From assembly GCF_900109495.1 (NCBI RefSeq), contig NZ_FOAA01000006.1:1-64000 (forward strand): 64,000 nt of DNA, given 5' to 3'. The notes under the pieces are model-generated. The model saw only the letters and a list, made by a program, of their open reading frames with translations. It was not told the DNA's origin and did not search any database. Position 1 is the first letter of the stretch. Each line of letters opens with the position of its first letter. Shown in pieces: positions 36,932 through 46,967 of the stretch. Origin of the DNA: Ectothiorhodospira marina. Lineage in GTDB: Bacteria; Pseudomonadota; Gammaproteobacteria; Ectothiorhodospirales; Ectothiorhodospiraceae. Position numbers and translations under genes: made by a program.

Positions 36932-37918
36932 ATGATGCGTTGGCTCCCAGCCTCCCTGGTGATGGCCATGTTGCTGGTCTCGGCAATGGCCGCTGCGTCC
37001 GAAACAGGGGCCGACGCATTGATCGGGAAGATGGTTGGGGCGGTGGATCGGTTGAACTACGAAGGGGTTTTCGTGTTCGCCCGGGACGGTCACATGGAAA
37101 CGATGCATATTCTGCACAGCCGGAACGAGCAGGGCTCTCGCGAACGTTTGACCGCCCTCACCGGTGAGCCTCGTGAGGTGATCAAGGATGACCAATCCAT
37201 CACCTGCATTCGGGCGGACGGGGGCTCGGTGTGCATGGAGCCGCGCAAGACCCTGCTGGGCATGCCGGGCATGAGTCCTTTGCAGGACGGAACAAACGGC
37301 TTGCGCGACAACTATCGCCTGGGCGTGGGCGGCTCCCAGAGGATTGCCGGTCTTTCCTGTCGTGAAGTGACCATCCTCCCCAGGGATGCACTGCGTTACG
37401 GTCATCTCCTGTGCATACACGAAGATTCGGGCATGCTCCTCAAGGCGCAACTCCAGGGGCAGGAGGGTGTTGTGCTTGAGCAGTTCATGTTTACTCATAT
37501 TGAATTCCCCGAGACCCTGGACGAAGAGCGCTTTGAGCCAGCGATCCAGGGGGAGGGGTTCAGTGTACAGCGCATGGAGGAGGCGCGTGCCGAGCGGGAG
37601 TTCATGGAACCTGACCCCCACTGGCATCTACGCAATCTGCCTGAGGGCTTTCGTGTCACCAAGGTGCGTAAACGCACCATGGAAGCCAACCCCCATCCGG
37701 TGCAACACATGCTGCTATCCGATGGCATGGCCACGGTATCGGTGTTCATCGCCCAGGCTGAGCGCCCCGATGACCTCCTGATGGGAGTGACGCGCTCGGG
37801 CGCGCTGCATGCAGCGGCCAGACCGGTGGGAGATTACCAGATCACCGTATTGGGTGAGGTGCCTGCCGCCACGGTACGCCTGATTGCCGAATCCGTCGTC
37901 CACGAGGAAAGCCCGTGA
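36932..37918 (+). CDS. rseB: Sigma-E regulatory protein RseB
   Basis: 328 residues: signal peptide (LPASLVMAMLLVSAMAAASE), then the LolA-like domain beginning LIGKMVGAVDRLNYEGVFVFARDGHMETMHILH and the C-terminal domain with LPEGFRVTKVRKRTME. It binds the RseA periplasmic tail and senses misassembled outer-membrane components or lipopolysaccharide. Start at one of two tandem ATGs (36932 or 36935), right after rseA. Confidence 0.93.
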   Translation: MMRWLPASLVMAMLLVSAMAAASETGADALIGKMVGAVDRLNYEGVFVFARDGHMETMHILHSRNEQGSRERLTALTGEPREVIKDDQSITCIRADGGSVCMEPRKTLLGMPGMSPLQDGTNGLRDNYRLGVGGSQRIAGLSCREVTILPRDALRYGHLLCIHEDSGMLLKAQLQGQEGVVLEQFMFTHIEFPETLDEERFEPAIQGEGFSVQRMEEARAEREFMEPDPHWHLRNLPEGFRVTKVRKRTMEANPHPVQHMLLSDGMATVSVFIAQAERPDDLLMGVTRSGALHAAARPVGDYQITVLGEVPAATVRLIAESVVHEESP

Positions 37919-38391
37919 TAGAAGAGACTGCCCGCGTGATTGCCGTGGATGAGCCGGGTTTTGCCTGGGTGGATACCCAGCGCAAGACGGCGTGTGGCTC
38001 CTGTGCTGTGGCCAGTGGTTGTGGCACCAGCGTCATCGCCAAATTATTCAGCGGTCAGCGGACTCAGGTCCGGGTGATCGACCCCCTGGGCGTCGAGTTG
38101 GGCGAGCAGGTGATGGTGGGCATTGAGGAATCGGCGCTGGTGCGCGGGTCCCTGGCGGTGTATATCCTGCCCTTGCTCACCATGCTCGTCGCTGCCTTGG
38201 TGGCCCAGGCATTGTGGTCGGGTGCTGGTGAACTTCCTGTGGTGCTTGCCGGTCTGTTGGGACTGGGTGGTGGCCTGGGTCTACTGGCCCTGTATACGCG
38301 AAGGATTCGTCGTGATCCCCGTTTTCAGCCCGTGGTGGTTCGCCGCCTGGGTCAGCCGATCATACCCATGGACGGTGTGCTGGCGCCTTGA
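37915..38391 (+). CDS. rseC: SoxR-reducing / sigma-E regulatory protein RseC
   Basis: 158 residues with the cysteine cluster TACGSCAVASGCG near the N-terminus and two transmembrane helices (about 78-100 and 104-122). Role: positive modulator of sigma-E or a redox partner; in E. coli it associates with the Rsx complex. It starts with GTG overlapping the rseB stop by four bases. Confidence 0.9.
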   Translation: MIEETARVIAVDEPGFAWVDTQRKTACGSCAVASGCGTSVIAKLFSGQRTQVRVIDPLGVELGEQVMVGIEESALVRGSLAVYILPLLTMLVAALVAQALWSGAGELPVVLAGLLGLGGGLGLLALYTRRIRRDPRFQPVVVRRLGQPIIPMDGVLAP

Positions 38392-38455
38392 TCCGGCAAC
38401 CCCCCATCCGCAATCAATCCACCGCAATTCAATCCACGGATCGACCTGCGAGCGC

Positions 38456-39913
38456 ATGTTCATGATGCCGAACACTGGTTTCAAACAACTTTTCACTCTG
38501 CTTCTGGCCACGGTGCTGTTGCTTTCAGTGACCGGAACTGCCCAGTCCAGGAGCCTTCCCGACTTCGTGCCGTTGGCGGAGGCCAATAGCCCGGCCGTTG
38601 TGAATATCAGCACCTCGCGCACAGTAGAAAGGCAGATGGGGCCGGGGCATCCCCCCATCGATCTGCCCGAAGGTTTTCCCGAGGACGGACCTTTCGGGGA
38701 TCTGTTGCGCCGCTTCTTCGGTGAGGGCGGGCAGGGGGTACCCCGGCGCGGATTTGACTCCCGCTCTCTGGGGTCGGGTTTCATTATTTCCGATGATGGC
38801 TACGTGGTGACCAATCACCACGTGGTAAAGGATGCCGATCAGATCGAGGTGCGACTCAGCGACCGGCGCACCTTTGAGGCAGAATTGGTGGGCTCCGACG
38901 CCCGCACCGATGTGGCCTTGCTGCGGATTGACGCAAAGGATCTGCCTACCCTGGAGCTTGGCGACTCTCAGGACCTGAAGGTGGGAGAGTGGGTATTGGC
39001 CATCGGATCTCCCTTCGGGTTCGATCATTCGGTGACGGCCGGCATCATCAGTGCCAAGGGACGTAGCCTGCCCACCGAGAATTATGTCCCGTTCCTTCAG
39101 ACTGACGTGGCCATCAATCCGGGTAACTCCGGCGGCCCGCTGTTCAACCTGGATGGAGAAGTGGTGGGCATCAACTCCCAGATTTACAGCCGGACTGGCG
39201 GTTTCATGGGCTTGTCGTTTGCCATCCCCATCGAGGTGGCCATGGATGTGGTGGATCAATTGAGGGAAACAGGGGCAGTCAGCCGGGGCTGGCTGGGTGT
39301 AATGATCCAGGAGGTCACGCGCGATCTGGCCGACTCCTTTGGCATGGATCGCCCCATGGGCGCCTTGGTGGCTCGGGTCCTGCCTGACAGCCCTGCGGAG
39401 GCGGCCGGCCTCCGGAGCGGTGATGTGATCGTGGGCTTCGACGGCAAGGAAGTACCCCGGTCGTCCGCGCTGCCACCCATTGTCAGCCGCTTCCCCATCG
39501 GTGATACCGCTCAGGTGGATATCCTGCGTGACGGTGAGCCCAAAACCCTCCCTGTGACCATCGCCAAGTTGCCCGAGGATGACTCGGCTCGTGAGCGTTC
39601 CAGTGCTCCTGCCGCGCCACCATCGTTGGCCATGGAGATGTTTGGCATGGAAGTGGGGCCGGTCCCCGATGAGATCCGTGAGGCGCTGGACCTTCCGGAA
39701 GGGGGCGTCCTGGTGAAGGAATTGGGCCAGGGGACCGCCCAGCGGGCGGGTATCCGGCCCGGAGATGTGTTGTTGATGATCAACAGTCATGCCCTGGAGT
39801 CCCCGGAGCAGATGTTCCAGGTGCTCGAGGAACTTCCCGCGGGTCGCTCTGCGCGGGTGCTGGTGCAGCGAAGCCAGGGTCCTATCTGGATGCCACTGGA
39901 AGTGCCCGAGTGA
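38456..39913 (+). CDS. mucD: Periplasmic serine protease DegP/MucD
   Basis: 485 residues. Signal peptide (FTLLLATVLLLSVTGTAQS), trypsin-like protease with catalytic His in VTNHHVVKDAD, Asp in ARTDVALLRID and Ser in INPGNSGGPLFN, then two PDZ domains (about 280-370 and 400-480). It degrades misfolded envelope proteins and, as the fifth gene of the rpoE operon, is presumably induced by sigma-E. The start is either ATG 38456 or 38462; the ribosome binding site is weak at both. Confidence 0.95.
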   Translation: MFMMPNTGFKQLFTLLLATVLLLSVTGTAQSRSLPDFVPLAEANSPAVVNISTSRTVERQMGPGHPPIDLPEGFPEDGPFGDLLRRFFGEGGQGVPRRGFDSRSLGSGFIISDDGYVVTNHHVVKDADQIEVRLSDRRTFEAELVGSDARTDVALLRIDAKDLPTLELGDSQDLKVGEWVLAIGSPFGFDHSVTAGIISAKGRSLPTENYVPFLQTDVAINPGNSGGPLFNLDGEVVGINSQIYSRTGGFMGLSFAIPIEVAMDVVDQLRETGAVSRGWLGVMIQEVTRDLADSFGMDRPMGALVARVLPDSPAEAAGLRSGDVIVGFDGKEVPRSSALPPIVSRFPIGDTAQVDILRDGEPKTLPVTIAKLPEDDSARERSSAPAAPPSLAMEMFGMEVGPVPDEIREALDLPEGGVLVKELGQGTAQRAGIRPGDVLLMINSHALESPEQMFQVLEELPAGRSARVLVQRSQGPIWMPLEVPE

Positions 39914-39917
39914 GTCC

Positions 39918-40160
39918 ATGGCAACCCAGGTGACTGTTTATCATCGTGAGGGTTGTCATCTTTGCGATCGCATGTTCGATGAGCTTCGTTCGTTACAGCA
40001 CCGGTTGGACTTTCATGTCCAGCCGGTGGATATCGACGAAGATCCCGCATTGAGGGCGCGCTTCAACGTCAAGGTGCCCGTGCTGGCAGTGGAGGATGAG
40101 ATCCTCTGCTGCCATGTCCTGGATGTGCCGGGCTTTGAACGGGCGCTGGAGCCGGACTGA
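39918..40160 (+). CDS. Glutaredoxin-like protein
   Basis: 80 residues of the short glutaredoxin family (DUF836-like) with the redox motif CHLC in [14 protein letters not shown] and the cis-proline segment [11 protein letters not shown]. It is a thioredoxin-fold thiol protein, probably a small reductase. It starts four bases after mucD, so it is in the same operon. A single-domain thioredoxin-like function is the best guess. Confidence 0.85.
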   Translation: MATQVTVYHREGCHLCDRMFDELRSLQHRLDFHVQPVDIDEDPALRARFNVKVPVLAVEDEILCCHVLDVPGFERALEPD

Positions 40161-40195
40161 TCCCCCCGTTGCTGTTCCTGTCTTGGCCGAGTCTG

Positions 40196-40201
40196 TACAA
40201 T
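40196..40201 (+). promoter_or_regulatory. Possible -10 of the lepA promoter
   Basis: TACAAT (preceded by TG) lies about 85 bp upstream of lepA. I found no matching -35 at 16-18 bp, so it may be a weak or activator-dependent promoter, or none. Confidence 0.3.
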
Positions 40202-40284
40202 GCGCGCAACCCATCTGGCTGCACCCGCCACGGGCCCAGGATTCTGGGGCACGGGCGGGTGCGCATCATTTCGAGCATCGCCCC

Positions 40285-42111
<1,827 letters not shown>

Positions 42112-42224
42112 TCCGGCACAAGCACCGCGTGTTTTATCCGGAAACATCCAGGGCGCCTGGCGTCTTTATCATCAATAACAAACAACGGCACGCTGACGCC
42201 GCAGGGTGACCGGAGACTGGGGCT

Positions 42225-43049
42225 ATGACATTCGATCTGGAATTGATTCTGGTGCTGGGGACCTTGGTCACCGGCCTGGTGTGGCTGGCGGACATGATCT
42301 GGTGGCGCAAGTCGCGCATGGCCAAGGTTGAGGAGGCAGGGCCCCAGCGGGACAAGCGGGCGGCAAAGGCCGCGGCCAAGGCCCGAGAGCCCTGGTATGT
42401 GGACTATGCCAAGGCGTTCTTCCCGGTGCTGCTCATCGTGCTCGTGCTGCGCGCCTTTGTGGCCGAACCCTTTCGTATTCCCTCCGGCTCCATGATGCCC
42501 ACCCTGCTGGTGGGCGACTTCATTCTGGTGAACAAGTCCAGCTATGGCATCCGCTTGCCGGTGGTGCGTACCCGCATCATGGAGACGGGGCAGCCTCAGC
42601 GTGGGGATGTGGCGGTCTTCCGCTATCCTGCCAATCCGCGTGAGGACTATATCAAGCGCATCGTCGGGATCCCCGGTGATCGAGTCGGTTTCTACGATAA
42701 ACGTCTGTACATCAACGGCGACATCGTGCCCCAGGAGGTGCTTGGCACCTACGAGGGGGAAGGCTCAGGCGCGGTGATGACCGGAGCCCGTTTGATGGAA
42801 GAGCGCCTTGACGGCGTGACGCATCAGGTGCTGACCTGGCCGAATCGCCAGTCCGCCGAAGGGGAAGTGGTGGTGCCCGAAGGGCATTACTTCGTCCTGG
42901 GGGACAATCGTGACAACAGCAACGACAGCCGTTTCTGGGGATTCGTGCCCGAGGCGAACCTGGTGGGTCGGGCGATGTTCATCTGGATGCACTGGGACCA
43001 TGCCGCGAAGGCGATGGATCTTGGTCGCTTGGGTACCCGGATCCAATAG
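42225..43049 (+). CDS. lepB: Signal peptidase I
   Basis: 274 residues: an N-terminal helix (about 3-22), a second transmembrane helix (FFPVLLIVLVLRAF), catalytic Ser in FRIPSGSMMPTLLVGD, general-base Lys in PREDYIKRIVGIPGDRV, and the box GDNRDNSNDSRFWG. It removes signal peptides in the periplasm. It is 113 bp after lepA, as in other gammaproteobacteria. Confidence 0.96.
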   Translation: MTFDLELILVLGTLVTGLVWLADMIWWRKSRMAKVEEAGPQRDKRAAKAAAKAREPWYVDYAKAFFPVLLIVLVLRAFVAEPFRIPSGSMMPTLLVGDFILVNKSSYGIRLPVVRTRIMETGQPQRGDVAVFRYPANPREDYIKRIVGIPGDRVGFYDKRLYINGDIVPQEVLGTYEGEGSGAVMTGARLMEERLDGVTHQVLTWPNRQSAEGEVVVPEGHYFVLGDNRDNSNDSRFWGFVPEANLVGRAMFIWMHWDHAAKAMDLGRLGTRIQ

Positions 43050-43153
43050 CATGATCACGGGCATCAGGCATCGGGCATCGGCCACGGCTCCGGGGCGTCC
43101 CAACAGGCGTTATACTCTTCGCCTTTCCATTCATTTTGCCGGGGGTTCCCTAC

Positions 43154-43525
43154 ATGAACAGGCTGCATACACAATCCGGTGCGGGATTCATTCCGTTGCT
43201 GTTGATCATTGGTCTCCTCGTACTGCTGGGGACTGTGGGCCTGCGTCTGTTTCCGGTCTATACCGAGTACTGGAACGTGATGTCCATTGTGAAGGATGTG
43301 GCCAGCGAACCGGGGGCCGCCGACAAGAATGCCCGTCAGTTGTGGACGGATGTCAACCGCCGCTTCCAGATCAATTCGGTGGAGAATGTCGATCGCGATC
43401 ATGTCACCCTCGAGCAGCAGGGGGGGGGACAGGTCCTGCGGGTGCAGTACGAGGTGCGCACCGCCATGATTGCCAATGTGGATGCGGTGGTGAGCTTTGA
43501 TCGCGCGTTCCCTCTGGCGGATTGA
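43154..43525 (+). CDS. DUF4845 membrane protein
   Basis: 123 residues with one N-terminal transmembrane helix (FIPLLLIIGLLVLLGTVGLRL) and the conserved soluble part (PVYTEYWNVMSIVKDVASEP, VNRRFQINSVENV). It occurs between lepB and rnc in many gammaproteobacteria; function unknown. It ends two bases before the rnc start. Confidence 0.88.
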   Translation: MNRLHTQSGAGFIPLLLIIGLLVLLGTVGLRLFPVYTEYWNVMSIVKDVASEPGAADKNARQLWTDVNRRFQINSVENVDRDHVTLEQQGGGQVLRVQYEVRTAMIANVDAVVSFDRAFPLAD

Positions 43526-43527
43526 GT

Positions 43528-44211
43528 ATGGCACGTCCTGGTCTTATGGCGCTGTTACCGGCATCGGTACCGGATTCGGATGCGTTCCAACAGGCGCTGA
43601 CCCACCGTAGCGCAGGTCAGCGCCATAACGAACGCCTGGAGTATCTGGGCGATAGCGTACTCAACTTCATTATTGCCGACCGTCTTTTTCAGGTACGCCC
43701 CGAGGCCCCGGAGGGCGAACTCAGCCGCCTGCGGGCCGCTCTGGTCAACAAGGACAGCCTGGCGGTGATCGCCCGGGATCAGGGCATGGGGGAGTTGCTC
43801 AGCCTGGGTGAGGGAGAGCGCAAGAGCGGGGGGCATCGGCGCGATTCCATCCTGGCCGATGCCCTGGAAGCGGTGATCGGTGCGGTATACGTCCTGACCG
43901 GGTTTGAAACCACGCGGGAGTTCGTACTCGAACTCTATGCCTCCCGCTTTGCCAGTCTGCCCAGTGCCGAGTCCCTCAAGGACCCCAAGACGCGTCTGCA
44001 GGAGTGGCTGCAGCGCAGAAACCTGGACATTCCCGACTACGAGATTCTTGAAGTGTCGGGCAAACCCCATGATCAGCATTTCAAGGCAGCCTGCCATATC
44101 CCTGCTCGGGATTTATCGGTGAAAGGCGAGGGCAGCAGCCGTCGTCGGGCCGAGCAGGCCGCCGCTGTCAAGGCCATGGAAGCACTCCAGGCCGTGGAGA
44201 AAAACTCTTGA
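43528..44211 (+). CDS. rnc: Ribonuclease III
   Basis: 227 residues: endonuclease domain with the signature HNERLEYLGDSVLNF and catalytic DALEAVIGAVY, then a C-terminal double-stranded RNA binding domain (DPKTRLQEWLQRRNLDIPDYEILEVSGKPHDQHF). It processes rRNA and structured mRNAs. ATG at 43528; rnc, era and recO overlap successively, so they are translationally coupled. Confidence 0.97.
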   Translation: MARPGLMALLPASVPDSDAFQQALTHRSAGQRHNERLEYLGDSVLNFIIADRLFQVRPEAPEGELSRLRAALVNKDSLAVIARDQGMGELLSLGEGERKSGGHRRDSILADALEAVIGAVYVLTGFETTREFVLELYASRFASLPSAESLKDPKTRLQEWLQRRNLDIPDYEILEVSGKPHDQHFKAACHIPARDLSVKGEGSSRRRAEQAAAVKAMEALQAVEKNS

Positions 44212-45149
44212 TTGAACATTCCGATCCTGGCTCTCTGGGCCAGGGTGATCACCTCTCATCCACACGTTGTGGCTATGTGGCCATTGTTGGGCGCCCCAAC
44301 GTGGGCAAGTCGACCCTGCTCAACTATCTGGTCGGGGAAAAGATTGCCGCTGCCAGCCGTAAGGCTCAGACGACGCGGCACCGGATACGTGGCCTGATTA
44401 CCCACGGCCCGGACCAACTGGTATTGGTGGATACGCCGGGAGTGGACCCCTCCACGCCCAAGCTGTTGGGCAAGGTACTCAACCGCACCGCCCAGGCGGC
44501 AGTGGATGACGTGGACGCGGTGGTCCTGGTGGTGGAGGCGGGCCGCTGGGAACCCTCCGATGAGGCCTTGGCGCAACGGCTCGAAAACGGCAACCGCCCT
44601 GTGGTGCTGGTCATCAACAAGGTGGACCGGCTCAAGGATAAGTCGGCCCTACTGCCTTATATCGATCAGGTGCGGGGACGGTTGCCATTCCATGATGTGG
44701 TGCCGCTCTCAGCCCTCAAGGGCCAGAACGTGGATCCCCTGGTGGCGACACTGATGCAGCTCTTGCCCCCGGGCCCTCATCTGTTCCCCGATGACGAGAT
44801 CACTGACCGTAGCCAGCGATTCCGTGTCACCGAGGTGATCCGCGAGCAACTCCTGGAGCGCCTGGGCCAGGAAGTGCCTTATGCCACCTCGGTGGAGGTG
44901 GAGCAATGGGAAGATTCCGGTACGGCGCTGCATATCGGTGCGGTGATCTGGGTGGAGCGCGAGGGCCAAAAGGCCATCGTGGTGGGCAAGGGCGGCCGCA
45001 TGATCAAGGGCGTGGGCAGCGGGGCCCGGCTGGAACTGGAACAGATGCTTGAACGCAAGGTGATGCTCAAGCTCTGGGTGAAGCTGCGTGACGGCTGGCA
45101 GGATGACCTGGATGGCATCCGTCGCATGGGGATCGACGTGGAGTCGTGA
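44208..45149 (+). CDS. era: Ribosome-assembly GTPase Era
   Basis: 313 residues: G1 GRPNVGKSTLLN, G3 DTPG, G4 NKVD, and a C-terminal KH domain (EREGQKAIVVGKGGRMIKGVGSGARLELEQ) for 16S rRNA 3'-end binding. The start is a TTG at 44208 overlapping the rnc stop by four bases (TTGA), which is the only start that fits the N-terminus with coupling. An upstream ATG in this frame is absent. Confidence 0.95.
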   Translation: MIEHSDPGSLGQGDHLSSTRCGYVAIVGRPNVGKSTLLNYLVGEKIAAASRKAQTTRHRIRGLITHGPDQLVLVDTPGVDPSTPKLLGKVLNRTAQAAVDDVDAVVLVVEAGRWEPSDEALAQRLENGNRPVVLVINKVDRLKDKSALLPYIDQVRGRLPFHDVVPLSALKGQNVDPLVATLMQLLPPGPHLFPDDEITDRSQRFRVTEVIREQLLERLGQEVPYATSVEVEQWEDSGTALHIGAVIWVEREGQKAIVVGKGGRMIKGVGSGARLELEQMLERKVMLKLWVKLRDGWQDDLDGIRRMGIDVES

Positions 45150-45850
45150 GCAGCGTTTCACGCAGCATTGGCTATGTGCTGCATGCCCGCGCCTACCGGG
45201 AGACCAGCCAGCTGCTGGAATTGTTCACCGCATCCGAAGGGCGCATGGCGGCCGTGCTGCGTGGTACCCGTGGCCGGGGTCGCCATGCAGCCCAGCCCTT
45301 TCGTCGCATGGAGTTGGCCTGGTCCGGACGGGGTCAGGTAGCAACGCTCAATCAGTGCGACGAGACCAGCGCATTGCGGCTGACGGGGGATCGGGCGATT
45401 TGCGGTCTGTATGTGAACGAACTGGCCATGAAGTTGCTTCCCCGGCAGATCCAGACACCCGAGCTGTTTGAAGCGTATGAGCGGGTGTTGCACCAACTGA
45501 CGAATGTCGGCACTGCGGTGGAGATGCCGCTGCGCCAGTACGAACTGGCTCTGTTGCAATGGCTGGGAGAAGGGCTGGAGTTTTTGTCGACCGAGGCGCT
45601 GGATCCCGTTGCCTATTACCTGGTGAGACCTCAGCACATGCCGTACCCCGCTCGTGCTGGCGAGACGGATTCACCTTACTGCATTACCGGGCGGGCACTG
45701 GCCGCCCTGTTGCGTGGTCAATTGGAAGATCGCGAAGACCGGCGTCAGGCGAGGCGGTTGCTGCGCCTGTTGCTGGATTACCATCTGGAGGGTCAGCCCC
45801 TCGTTTCACGTCAACTCATCGCCCGCGGGCGATCGGATGCCACATCATGA
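45146..45850 (+). CDS. recO: DNA repair protein RecO
   Basis: 234 residues with an N-terminal OB fold ([37 protein letters not shown]) and a helical C-terminal domain. The GTG start overlaps the era stop. It works with RecR (29101) and RecF to load RecA onto SSB-coated DNA. Confidence 0.93.
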   Translation: MSSVSRSIGYVLHARAYRETSQLLELFTASEGRMAAVLRGTRGRGRHAAQPFRRMELAWSGRGQVATLNQCDETSALRLTGDRAICGLYVNELAMKLLPRQIQTPELFEAYERVLHQLTNVGTAVEMPLRQYELALLQWLGEGLEFLSTEALDPVAYYLVRPQHMPYPARAGETDSPYCITGRALAALLRGQLEDREDRRQARRLLRLLLDYHLEGQPLVSRQLIARGRSDATS

Positions 45851-46587
45851 GCTTTGTCTTTCCCCGTTTACGCCTGGGTGTGAACATTGATCATCTGGCC
45901 ACTATCCGTCAGGTGCGTCACACCGCCTACCCCGATCTGGAAGACGCCGTGCGCCGCATTGAGGCCGCCGGCGCGGATATCATTACGCTGCATCTGCGGG
46001 AGGATAGGCGTCATATTCAGGATGCGGACGTTTACGGGCTGCGCCGTACGATTCAGAGCGGTATGAACCTGGAGATGGCCCCAACGGCGGAAATGCATGC
46101 CATTGCCCTGGAGGTGAAGCCCGAAGCCTGTTGTCTGGTACCCGAACGGCGCGAGGAACTGACCACCGAGGGAGGGCTGGATGTTTTGGGGCATGAGGAA
46201 CGCCTCGCGGACTACTGTGCTGGTCTGGTGGAGGCCGGTATCAAGGTCTCTTTGTTCGTGGAGCCGGATCCCCAGCATCTGGATGCCGCCCACCGCATCG
46301 GTGCGCCGGTGGTGGAACTGCATACCGGAGCCTACGCCAATGCCAGCACTCCGGAGGAGCGCAATATCCTGCTGGAACAGATTGGCCGGGCAGCCCGGTA
46401 CGGACATGAGTTGGGGCTGGTGGTCAGTGCCGGTCACGGTCTGGACTACGACAACGTGGGGCCTATCGCCGCAATCCCTGAATTCTTCGAGCTGAATATC
46501 GGCCATTCCATCGTGGCCCGGGCCCTGTTCTGTGGCGTACAGCAAGCCGTGGCCGAGATGCGATCTGCCATGGACACAGCCCGCTGA
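45847..46587 (+). CDS. pdxJ: Pyridoxine 5'-phosphate synthase
   Basis: 246 residues, TIM barrel with [29 protein letters not shown]-type segment ([14 protein letters not shown]), and [10 protein letters not shown]-like end ([10 protein letters not shown]). It makes PNP in vitamin B6 synthesis. It overlaps recO by four bases and acpS by one. Confidence 0.96.
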   Translation: MSFVFPRLRLGVNIDHLATIRQVRHTAYPDLEDAVRRIEAAGADIITLHLREDRRHIQDADVYGLRRTIQSGMNLEMAPTAEMHAIALEVKPEACCLVPERREELTTEGGLDVLGHEERLADYCAGLVEAGIKVSLFVEPDPQHLDAAHRIGAPVVELHTGAYANASTPEERNILLEQIGRAARYGHELGLVVSAGHGLDYDNVGPIAAIPEFFELNIGHSIVARALFCGVQQAVAEMRSAMDTAR

Positions 46588-46967
46588 TGCGCGTGATGGG
46601 CATCGGCACCGATATCGTTGCCGTGCATCGCATCGAGGCCTCGTTGGCCCGCCATGGGGAAGGTTTTGCCCGGCGCATTTTGCATCCGGATGAGTGGCAA
46701 GGTTTTCGCCATAGCTCCACCCCGGCCGCATTTCTGGCAAAACGTTTCGCTGCCAAGGAGGCCGTGGCCAAGGCTCTGGGGGTGGGAATCGGCGCGCGGA
46801 TGTCGCTTCAGGATGCCTGCGTTGACCATGAGCCCAGTGGGCGTCCCGTGCTGCGCCTGGATGGTCGAGCGCAGGAAACCGCCCAGGCCCTGGGGGTCAG
46901 GGAGACGCAGATCAGTCTTTCCGATGAGCGTGAGTACGCCCTGGCCTTCGTGGTCATGTCAGGCTGA
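46587..46967 (+). CDS. acpS: Holo-[acyl-carrier-protein] synthase
   Basis: 126 residues with the phosphopantetheinyl-transferase motifs GIGTDIVAVHRIE and AKRFAAKEAVAKALG. It transfers phosphopantetheine from CoA to ACP. It ends in a 14-bp convergent overlap with the hybrid kinase gene. The last gene of the conserved rnc-era-recO-pdxJ-acpS run. Confidence 0.96.
   Translation: MRVMGIGTDIVAVHRIEASLARHGEGFARRILHPDEWQGFRHSSTPAAFLAKRFAAKEAVAKALGVGIGARMSLQDACVDHEPSGRPVLRLDGRAQETAQALGVRETQISLSDEREYALAFVVMSG

Noticed and set aside
38525-39919. Long antisense frame (464 codons) opposite mucD
   Set aside because: Shadow of the mucD reading frame; its residue composition (His- and Gly-rich) has no protein-like pattern.
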